From the NCBI RefSeq assembly GCF_964340395.1, contig NC_135550.1, positions 20,046,676-20,110,675 on the forward strand: a stretch of 64,000 bases of DNA, in the 5' to 3' direction. Below the pieces are notes generated by a model, which saw only the letters and a program-made list of their open reading frames with translations, did not search any database and had not been told where the DNA came from. Every line of letters begins with the position of its first letter. Within the stretch, counting starts at the first letter, position 1. This DNA is from Glandiceps talaboti. Taxonomy: Eukaryota; Hemichordata; Enteropneusta; Spengelidae. The position numbers and the translations under genes were made by a program. This document shows positions 48,501 through 60,500 of the stretch, in pieces.

Positions 48501-51500
48501 ACATCTTCAGTCTATGAGAACAACTCATTCAGTAAAAATGTCATCCTTTTAATATTTTCTCAATCATAGTATCTCTGTAATCTTACACATAGAACTCCAA
48601 ATCACACATTTTCTCACTGAAAGCAGCACTAGCTGCAACTGAAGCCTTTTTTTGAAACTCTTTGTTAGATATAATTGATCATACACCCTGACCAGCATTA
48701 AATCACCTGTGTGTAACTGTATTTTGGGGGTTTGCTATAAATGAAAGAAACTGACCACAAAGTAATTTTTGAATTTGGTATAAATGAGGAGAGAAAAGTG
48801 ACTTTTGCTATACACACAAAGAACAACAAATCCAATCAGATTTATTTTTGGGTCCGCACCCTAAAATCAGTAGCTTCATCATGATCATGATTTCAACTTG
48901 TTACTGTACTAATTATGGATATAATAGACCTGTAATCACCATGTATAATACTAATTTTCTCACTTTAGGAACTAACTAGAAATCTTACCTTGAATGATAT
49001 GGTAATGTAGTTTGCAGATCTTCATATCCAATCTTTACATACAGGTACAACTAAAGAAAAAACACACAACTTAACAAAACAATACAGCACACAACAACAC
49101 ACCCCATCACATCTCAGCATGCCACGCCACACCACAACACACTATACAGTACCTCACCACACAACATCACATCACACAGCATATGCAACACATCAACACA
49201 TCACATCACATTACACTGCACTGCACCACACCACACCACACTACTATACTCTGAGGTATTTACAAAATATTGTGTTGTCAATTCATAAGACATCCAATTT
49301 TTTTATCAGCTAAAGATACCATCAATAAATGAGAGTAAGAAACCTTGATGAACCTATAGTACTGTATACATATGGTAATATGAAAACTTACCTGGTTTAC
49401 TTTAAGTAGAGTTAAACTGTCCACAAGATTTAGTAAATGATCCTGAAATTAACAATAATAACTAATATGTCATTTATGTACACAAGGTTTAGTAAATGAT
49501 TGTGAAATGAACAATAACTAATATTTGATATCTCCATTATTTAAAAAACATCAAAATATTGATATTAAAAGTATTAATTATTAAATATTAAATATAATAG
49601 TGGTTATATGACACTTCTATGTGACATAACTATTTGTTTCCACTGTATACACTTTTTCACAATGCTATCAGACCAAATCATGTACTAAAAGACACATGTA
49701 TGGTACACAAATAAACTACAATGTATTAATATCAAAACATTTTACCAAGTTTACCAATAACAAATTTGTTCTTTAGAGAAAAAAACACCTATTTTAATAT
49801 CATGAACATTTTTATTATATTTCTTTTAGTAATACCAGGTGTTGCTTGTACAGTTTTTTAAAACCCAAAGTTTCAATATCATGGTCTCGGATTACTACTG
49901 ATCATTGGAACCATAGGGATTAAGGGGGTCATTCAGACATCCTACTTTTTCTATACTTCTGCCAGATGCTGTTTTTTTCACCAAAAATGTTTGGGGCAAT
50001 GTGAAGCTATTACAAGGCTGCCACTGATTGGATAACATATATATATATACTTTATCACTCATTAACAATACAGTCAACAGATGTGCTTGTTTCCTTTGTT
50101 TTCTGACCAATCAGAATAAATCTTATGAAGTGCTTCACATTATCTGAAAATTTCTTCCTTTTCGAACATGGGCCTTTAAATATTGAATTTCATGCTGTCA
50201 CCTTATACCACATGTAGTTCTCCTAATTATTGACTTGACAGATAAGTTCAGAGGATGTTCCTTGGCAACCATGGTGGCTGGTTCTATCATATTTCCATGT
50301 TTGATAACTGAATCTCACATTTCATGGAATAAACTGAACAAATAATGCGATGAATCAAATTTCAAAATGCCATCCATTCTCTCAGATCTCCTGTATTATA
50401 TACATACATATCTTTAACAACAAGCAATATTACTTACCATTTTTAGTATTCTACCATACGACAAGTCCAGCATAATTCCCCTATTTGGTAGATCTGACCA
50501 GTCAGTAATCTACTTGGACAAAAGTAGGGATATTCAATATGTAAGTAGTAATTACAAATATTGTTATTGGCAAGGTATATGCTTTAGATTTCATAGTGTG
50601 TGCAACAAAAGTTTGAAATTTGAATTAACAATTAATGCAAAACATATCAAGTTACTGCACTTTCCTATCACTGTCTGGGCTTTATAAAGACAGAAAAGTA
50701 TTCGGTTAATACTCTGGTCTATTCTTTAGCTATACCCAGTAATAGTTACAATGGCACTGAGAATAGTTTTTTCTCTAATTATGAAATAAAACTCAGTCTG
50801 TTGATTTGTGTTATTAGATTAGTATAGAATCTCCATGTAGCTTTAACAGGTTTATGCATGTACTGTTTCTCTATGACTGGTGTTATAACTAATTTCTGGG
50901 TAGACCCAAAAATTACATAATTTATTGAATGATCTTTCATCAGGTTTGCCTAATTCAATGCAATAATTCCAGTGATTGTTAAACATGTTTCAGTAACTAC
51001 AATAACCATGCAACTCTTTATATGAAACAAAAATAACACAGAAAAAAAACTGATTTTGTTCACAAAAGGTCTAAAAAAAATGATTGACACAACCGTTGGG
51101 GTAACAGTGATTACTTGACTTATATGCTCTGTAGTGACAGCTGAAATGGACACCTCACCTGAACTTGGGGTATTCCTTCTTCTTTACAAAGCCTAAATAA
51201 TTGTGTTAGAGTGCAGAGAGAGAACCAGAGACCAGGCAAGTCACAGGCAAGAATAGTGATCTGAAAACACATTGACATCAATTTCATTGTAAGGAGTTTG
51301 ACAAATGAATCTTAAAAATTTAAAACACAATATCATTAACATTATCAAGTGATTTGTCTTATCAACACCAAGCAAATCTCAGTCACTGTATAACCCAAAG
51401 TTAGAAAACATAATTATTCATATTTTGAATTCATATCTAAAAGAGCATGAATATGAGATTATACATAAATAAAATGCTGATGACGAAATCAACAAATGAA

Positions 51501-54500
51501 TGCCATATAACATCAAATTCAAATTTGATACTTTCTTTATTTTTACCTTATTACTTGATACTGTTATTTTATAACTTCCAGACACTGTAAACATTCGACT
51601 ATTCACTTGACATATAATGTCTGGAGATGGTTCCTTAGCAACCATGCTAGCTGGCTCTATGATGTACTGATATTCCAGATCTTCCAAAATGTCACCATGG
51701 CTACTCCAAACATCAACAATATCTTGCAAAGACACTAGAAATACAGACCATGCAACGTGTCATTTGTATCAGGCCTCTTGTGAAGACACGAATACTTAGA
51801 TGTTATTCCCCAATATTTTTCTTTGTTCAGTGAAGGAAAATATGAGTGACCTAAGGGGTCTTTGTCACTACGAGTCTAGCTACTGATAGTGACAAAGACC
51901 CCTTAGGTCACTCGGATTTTGTCCCTCGTATTTACAACCCTTAGGTCACGAGTATTTTCCATCTAAATGAAGATTGGATAATAACATAATTATACCAGCA
52001 CCAGTAATATCAAAGAAAAAATAGGGAAAGCAATGGCAATTGTGAATGTTTTGACTCATATTTCAAACACAGCAGAACCAGTGACGTATACACGTGCTGT
52101 CGTGACATAGACATGCATTGTCATGATGTAGCATGACCAGATCTAAATCATGGCTCATGCATGGTATAATGCATGGTAAAATGCAACGTGTCATTGTTAT
52201 CAGGCCTCTTGTGAAGACACGTATACAAAGACTATAACGTGTCACTTTGTTGATTTAATACTAGTACTATCATTGCGTGTAGACATCTGTTACCAATGAT
52301 AATATTATAATAATAATTAATATCACACAAATATATAAAATAAATATATGTTCACATATGAGACAGCCACACGTACTCATGTAATTCATCAGCATGTTTT
52401 TATTACATAATAGATTTATCCTCCCCAACATTTTCTATCCACATTTTTTATCTTTAATATGAATTTCTGTATAACCCATTTTTATGTTACTTTACTAAGT
52501 TTCTTTTTCATTTGAGCTTTGGAACCTTTAGTAATTTCCCTGGGAATTATTACATATTTGAATAAACATTATGTATTTTATACAGTAGTTTAGAGTTTTA
52601 TATTATTTATATACTTTGTTTCTGTTTGTTGATTCTACATGTATATGTTGATTATAGATAATGTATATGTATACATTATTTTATGCCAAATAAATATACT
52701 ATACTAATATACTATACTATGATATCAATATTCATTATGGTCTTTTACATGTAACATATGTACTGATAAGGGATGGATGACAGCATTACACAAACACACA
52801 CACACACGCACACACACAAACACACAGACACACACACAGACACACACACACACTCATACACACACATGCATACACACATACACACATAGATACATACATA
52901 CATACATACATACATACATACATACATACATACATACACACACACTATAAATATATCACAACAGCAAACAAAACATGATTCATAATAGCATGAATAGGGA
53001 CAAGTTAACACATTCACAGCTCAGTTCTTATATTCCTGTATACCAGTGACCTAATGAACTTTGAACCCCCACTCACCTTTTTCAGGTCCTGTTACTATTT
53101 GTATTTTAAGTAGCTGGTTGGGTTGGAATGGAGTACCTTGCTGCTGTAGTATTTTCTGTGGTTGTGGCCATAGTAAATGTAACCTGGTATCTGTCACTAG
53201 TGCTGGTGGTGGTTGCCTTACATTGGCACTCGACATCATCTCATTCAGCTGTCATCAACATGGAAATACACATAGGTAGGGACATTGATCAATTATTATC
53301 ATATCAGCCATACCAGGGATGTGTTCGAGTAAACATTGTGTCAGCGTTGCAGAATTTTGATAGATTTCTCTATATCCTGACCAAAATGATTCATTCTCTG
53401 TTGTTCCCACGAAAATGGTAGTTGAAATGTGCACGGTTTATATGACATTTGACCCAATGTAACATTTTGTGATACACCAAACTAGTTAATAAGTTACAAC
53501 ATGAGATACCAGTGTAGAATCATAGATGTGATAGACTATCCAACATCTATCATGGTTGTATTAGCCTATACTACAATACCAGCAAGACTAACATAGCTAT
53601 TTCAGTCAGGGATTAGAATACACAAATTTCATATTCATGTCAATAAATGAAGTTATTTTAACCACTCTCACTTTACTATGTTAACATTGTTATGTTTCTT
53701 TTGAGACATTGTCGAATAGTCTGCCTGTATGTATGTGTGGGTGTTCATCTTATGTGTTTGTGTTGATACTCAAGTTGTCTGTGTGTAGGTATGTGTATGT
53801 ATGTGGGTGTTCATCTTATGTGCCTGTGTGTGTAGGTGTTTGTCTGTATGTGTTGATATTCATTGTCTGTATGCCTTCATATATCTGTATGTGTGGGTGT
53901 TCATCTTAATATGTCTGTGTCTGTGTCTGTGTGTGTGTGTGTGTGTGGGGGGGGGGTGTTTGTCTGTATGTGTTGGTACTCAAGTTGTCTGTGTGTAGGT
54001 ATGCATCTGTATGTGTAGGTGTTCATCTTCTGTGTCTGTGTGTGTAAGTGTTTGTCTGCATGTGTGAGCTCCCATACATGTGTCTGTGTGTATAGGAGTG
54101 TGTGTGTGCATCTGTGTGGGCATGTTATGTGTCTGGCTGTGTAAGTGTGTGTCTGTATCTGTGGACATCAATGATGTATGTCTCTGTGACCCATTCTACC
54201 CTTTTTATTAAGTTTGATAATTCTTCCATTTTCAAATTCTGATCAGGCTACTTTTTTCTTACTTATTTACATCTGTCCTGTTTTGCTTTCCTGTACAACA
54301 CCAAAACCTCTGTGTGTACTGGCATACCTTTACAGACACCTTGCATATATATTTGACTAAAACTGGAAATTGTATACCTACCTTGTCAATGACATTGTCA
54401 GAGCCTGAAGGGGAAGGCAACTGTGGACTAGCAATTGGTTGTTGTTGTACATTAGGTGTTGGAGTAACATTAATCTTACTGGGTCTATCTATACCATTCA

Positions 54501-57500
54501 CTGTGTGTTTGAAAGAAGTTTTTTTTTATAAGTAAATAGAAAACAAAGGGGTCACATTGAAATTTTGTGTGTGCAACATTTGAAATGCTAATTTTACACT
54601 GGCACAGTTGGACTGGTGATTGTATTATATAACATACTGAGCAAATCTAACTATTCTTATTGAAATTCAAAAGCCTGTTCTCTCCACTGACAATGTTGAC
54701 ATGCTAAAAAAAAGCTAAATTATTGAACAATTTTATACACTTTGAGTGAGATGATATAAATAAATGATGTCTGCCTCAGAAACAAACAATATCATAAATA
54801 TGGTAAAATATTCAAAAATGTCAGATAGGTTTTTAATCCTTATATACCGGGTAATACTGAAATGAACACATTATAAATGTGATGACACATTCTGAATATA
54901 AAGGTGAACAAAATAATAATGATAAAAATAATAAGAACAAATGAGGCTCTTACTTTGTGTAGGTTTGATTTCAATACCCGCATCACCATTGGGTATCATC
55001 TTTACTGGTATCTCGTTCTCTATAACTGGTAGATTGTCTAGAATCTCAAGGATATCCTTCTTACTGGCAGCTAAGTCAGCTGGTGTTTTGTCGGCAAAAT
55101 TTCTAGGTAAAGATAGAAATAAACTGGTTTCAGTACATAGACACTTTAAAATAACAAATGAAACAAATTATCAAGGATTAAAATATAGTTCCTTTGGAAT
55201 GAATGGTAGGGTAGAAACAAATGCAACGTTTCGATACCATGCATTTATAGTTACTTTGGAATGGTCAGTTAGAAACAAATGCGACATTTCAATACATCTA
55301 ATATGGACATTGGTCATGTGATGTTTTAATTATTTAGCATTAGCGACGCTCTCAGAAACTGGCGGAATAATATGACCAAGGTCAAGATCAAGGTACTAAA
55401 AGTACAGTACAGGGTCAATCCATCTACAGTAGTGTGGCTGAATGTCATTGTTGTAAAAACTGATAGCTTGAACAAAAGTGAGAAATTTGAGAATTTGAGG
55501 AAACATCAGTTTAGAGGAGACCATGTTGACATTATTTTTTATTAAAATCTTGACCAATGTTTCAATCCTATGAAGAGGAAAACATAAAAATATAACGATA
55601 TTATAAAGTGAAAAACAAATGGTAAAAAAGTAATGGTGACTGCAGTGAAAATAAAATGAAGACTAAAAATGGATCAAACTTACGTGGTGAAAATGAGTAG
55701 GGCTATTGTAGCGCACACATAGTCAGATCTATTTGTAGTATGCATAATATATGACCCCCTATCTCAAAAATTAAAACAAAACATGAAGAACCCCTAACTC
55801 ACTAAAAATGCCCCCCCCCCCCCCCACCCTCCCTCCAAAAAAAGGATTACAAAGACAAAGTCACCAGTATTTTTTGTTGATACCAATGGGTGAAAGTGAT
55901 CGTCAATGCTAGTTATAAGTTCAAGTTCACTGCCTTCACATAGCTTTTCCTGTTTTGAAAATAAATGAGATACTAATAATTCATCTTTGCTGTACTCCAG
56001 AGTTGCAGGCTATTGGTTGTTGGATTCCATGAGCCACTCAAATCTCAAGCCATACACAATACTACACTGGCCAGCAGTACTAAGTTACACTATCTAAACA
56101 CTGTTTCTACATAATACCTTCTCAGTTTTGTAAAGTTACCTTTATTTACAGTCTCTTTACATTGCAAAGTGCATCTGTTTTTACTTCTTTAGATTTTTTT
56201 TTTATCATTCCTTTTATTCTATGTGTTTCCTGTTAGCATATTACAACCCTTTGAACTTACTTTTAACCAGGTCTCATTTTTATAATAAGTTATATTTATA
56301 TTGAAAATGTATTATCCAACCTTAAGATACAGCGAATCATGCTAAAAAATTCATTAGTAATTGTGATTATACAGATTTAAATAGTTCAGATCTTATAATA
56401 TGAAAATATATCAGTATATTTATTTGTGTTCTGTTGTCAGTCATATACAGGAGGTGACAAATAAAGTAAATCAGCTGTGAACTTGTACCTACATTTGAAG
56501 TTGTCTTACTGTGTACAGTACTACATTTGAAGAATGCTGCCAAATCTATATTAGACACATCAAGACAGCAATACCCAGTACATTTTATGAATAATTTAAC
56601 AACAAATTTACATAGACAGACAACAAGATACATTGTTGTGTACACTCCTTTAATAACTTGTTACAAAGCTAAAGGTTTATGTAACAACAGTTATGAAAAC
56701 TGTCAGTTACGCAGTGTTGATTTCTAGTTGTAAACTATATCATTGTCAAGTTGACAACAGAAAATGTCTTACCCTGTAGATGCTTTGATGGCTGGATTAG
56801 CTTTGTGTTGTACTAGTACTTCTACTATGTCCCTGTCACCTCTGTGAACTGCATCATGAAGTGGTGTTGCCCCTTCTCCATTGGCAGCATTCACTAAGGC
56901 ACCATTATCTTTGAGGGAAAGGAAAGTCACAAATAATAAATAGAGATTATAATAAGATCATGTACTTTATTAAATAAAGTACTTGGCAGTCTTTTTTTCA
57001 CTTGTACACTGTAGAACTATTGCATTGGTGTTTTGTTGAGACCATCCAGTTTTCAATTTTATTGCTTGCACAAATAACTACTCTAATGTTGCTCTAGCTA
57101 AAACTGAAGTATAATTGTTTTCAATCATCCAACCAACGATAGGATGCAGAGTGAAAATATCAATTTAATTGCATTTATTGTATCATATTACATGTACAGC
57201 TACACAAATAACGTTCTGGGTGTACAACATTATGAGTAAGTCATTATATATAACAAAACAGTTTCAGAAAACATCCCAGCTGCTGTTTCTGCACAAGAGA
57301 CAGAATTCAAATTATCATAGGGATGATCCAACAACTTATATAATTACAGGCTACAACTCATCGGTTTTTACATCATAGCTAAAGGAATCCATTCATTAAC
57401 ATCATTTCTCCTTTGTGGATGAGTTTACAAAGTTAACTAAAGTGAGACTCCAGAAGCTATAATGCGATTATACTTACCAAGTAGGCACTGTAGGACCTCG

Positions 57501-60500
57501 GCATTACCGTAAGATGCACCCCAATGTAATGGTGTGTTAGAGCTCTTTGCACCATCCTTTACATTGACAGTAACCCCTGCATTGATCAGCTGTTTGACAG
57601 AATCCACACTGTGAAAAATAATAACAGAAGTTGATTTATTCAGTGATCGACTCAGTCACTGTTTTACAGAGTTTATACTGTGTCAAATAAGAACATTCCT
57701 TGTATCTACTAGTATACATAGATGTATTCTCTGATCAGCTGTTTGATTGTAACTACACTGTACACAAGTATACATAGATGTATTCTCTGATCAGCTGTTT
57801 GATTGTAATTACACTGTAAACAAGTATACATAGATGTATTCTCTGATCAGCTGTTTGATTGTAACTACACTGTAAACAAGTATACATAGATGTATTCTCT
57901 GATCAGCTGTTTGATTGTAACTACACTGTAAACAAGTATACATAGATGTATTCTCTGATCAGCTGTTTGATTGTAACTACACTGTAAACAAGTATACATA
58001 GATGTATTCTCTGATCAGCTGTTTGATTGTAACTACACTGTAAACAAGTATACATAGATGTATTCTCTGATCAGCTGTTTGATTGTAACTACACTGTAAA
58101 CAAGTATACATAGATGTATTCACTGATCAGCTGTTTGATTGTAACTACACTGTAAACAAGTATACATAGATGTATTCTCTGATCAGCTGTTTGATTGTAA
58201 CTGTACTGCAAACAAGTATACATAGATGTATTCTCTGATCAACTATTTGACTATACTAAAAATTCAGACTTTTAGTGGTCTGAGTTATAAACAAGTATGC
58301 AATTACAGATGTATTCACTGAGCAGTATTTTGGCTATACTGCACACAAATATACAAACATGTATTCACTAATCAGCTGTTTGAATTAATCCCTACTATAA
58401 ACAAGTATACATGGTGGATGTATTCACTATGCAAATGTATACATAAATATACATATGTATAAATGAACACTGAAACTACACAATCCATATAAAGTTTACT
58501 GAATGTAATAATTGACCAGTGAAATGTACACACTGTGTTATCTTCATTTTTGTGGCTTTAAATGTTCTCATAGTCATACATCAAGTCTGCATGCTATTGG
58601 CATCAAGTGATTAGCAGAATCATTAATCCAGTGTAAATTTATAATTCATAAAAATAAATCCAGAAATCTTGAGTACTAAGCACAGAGTACATAAAACTGT
58701 ACATTTCGCTAATCAAAATATCTTCTTTCTAGTTCTACTTTATGTAAATTTTATTTTAATATAACATGTTGTTGTGTGAAATCTACATGAGTCGAACACA
58801 TTGATAATCTGTGTTAGTTACAGTAGTGTGTAATCTACATGAGTCACACACATTGATAATCTGTGTTAGTTACAGTAGTGTGAAATCTACATGAGTCACA
58901 CACATTGATAATCTGTGTTAGTTACACTTACAGTAGTGTAAAATCTACATGAGTCACACACATTGATAGTCTGTATTATTTGAGTAGTTTAAATGGTAAC
59001 AGTAGTCTTTCTTTTTCATCATTGTTTTGTTTGTTAAAACCATATATATAAGTGCAAACCTGATCAGACAGGTCTTTATTTAAATCATCAAAGAACAAAG
59101 CAAAGTGAAAAATTTATTTCAAATTCCATTTGACAATGAAAAAAAATGTTTATTGAAAGCATTGTCTTTTAGCAACAGCATATATCATGGTCTGATATTA
59201 ACACAGTATCACACCCTGTAATTCACAGTATATAAAGTGTATAGAAACTGTTTAGAATTATTAATTATTTCTAGAATGGAATGCCCTTGTACAAACCATT
59301 TTGTATTTCCGTATTTCGTTAATGACTGAACGTGTAAAAATATCCAAAGAGTAGAAAACTCAAATATTTTCAGCGTTTTGTTTGCTTGTTATTCCAAAGC
59401 ATTCCTTTGTACTTAAATACCATTCCTTTGTACACTTTTACTTGGTTTCATAAACCTATTGTTCTCCTTACTACAAAACTAATTGTGTGATATCTGAATA
59501 CTGTTTTGTAATATCATCAATACAAATGAAATGTTTATCAAAGAAGTGAGAAGTGACTAATAAATCTAGTATCTTGTTTACTATTCAAACAATCATTCTA
59601 ATTTTCATCTCAGTGATCCATTCTTGTAAGGTATTTATTTTTCCCATTTTTGCAGAGATAATTTTTTTTTTTAAATTGCACATAATGTAACTATTCTGTC
59701 GTCAGGGTAAATAATATAATTATTTACAGTTTCTACATTATTTACATTAATTACATTATTATTTACACCATTATTATCTACATTACCATTGTTTGTAAAT
59801 ATAAATTTTATTCACACTACTCTTTTCCATTTTATCACTAAATACATGTATTTATTAGGTCTTACAAAACTAATTGTGTGGTTCCTATTACGCTCAATTT
59901 TACGATAGGTAGGGTAGGTAGATTTCATGTGTGAGTGTCTAGTTCAGGTAATTATGGTTCTGTTGTTTTCCATATGGTATCTGTGTTATTATTTCTTCCT
60001 ATCAGATGTACAGCCATTACAGATTGGAAGAACAGTTTTATATTGTCAAATACATAAAAAAAATTTATTAGGGTTGGCAGTGAAAAACTAGGTGGGGTTA
60101 GGTAACTGGAACCAAACAATTTTTTTAGGCCTTACATACAGCTCCACGTAATCATACAAAGATAGAATGTGACTGTATGAAGGAAACAAACCAGTAATTA
60201 TTAAAATATCTTGAAAAAAAAAGTTTGTACAGTGAGTATTACAAATAATGGATGCCTCAAACAAAGAAAATACACTGGATTTTATTCTTGAGTTTAACTC
60301 CCATATTAAGTAGATTTCTCTAAAATATTCATATCAATCAAACTGAGAGAAACCAAGTAAATACAGAAACCATTAATCTATATTCTACAGTTTTATGATT
60401 TATTCTGACAAAGAATTACCATCAGAATTGATGTGACTACCAATAATGCATAACTGAAAAATAATAGTCTCCCCTGTAGATTTTACCATTAGATATTATA

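Noticed and set aside
51478-51494. ctgatgacgaaatc as another hammerhead core
   Set aside because: CTGATGA is followed almost at once by GAAA, leaving no room for stem II.
51751-52225. Direct repeats considered as LTRs
   Set aside because: 43 bp is too short, there is no primer-binding site, polypurine tract or coding between them, and the inside is a hairpin repeat.
53980-54171. His/Thr-rich open frame on the minus strand
   Set aside because: Artefact of the TG-rich intron repeat.
57631-58260. Regular 56-bp spacing looked like a CRISPR array
   Set aside because: The whole unit repeats without unique spacers, the DNA is an animal intron, and the unit matches a nearby exon edge.
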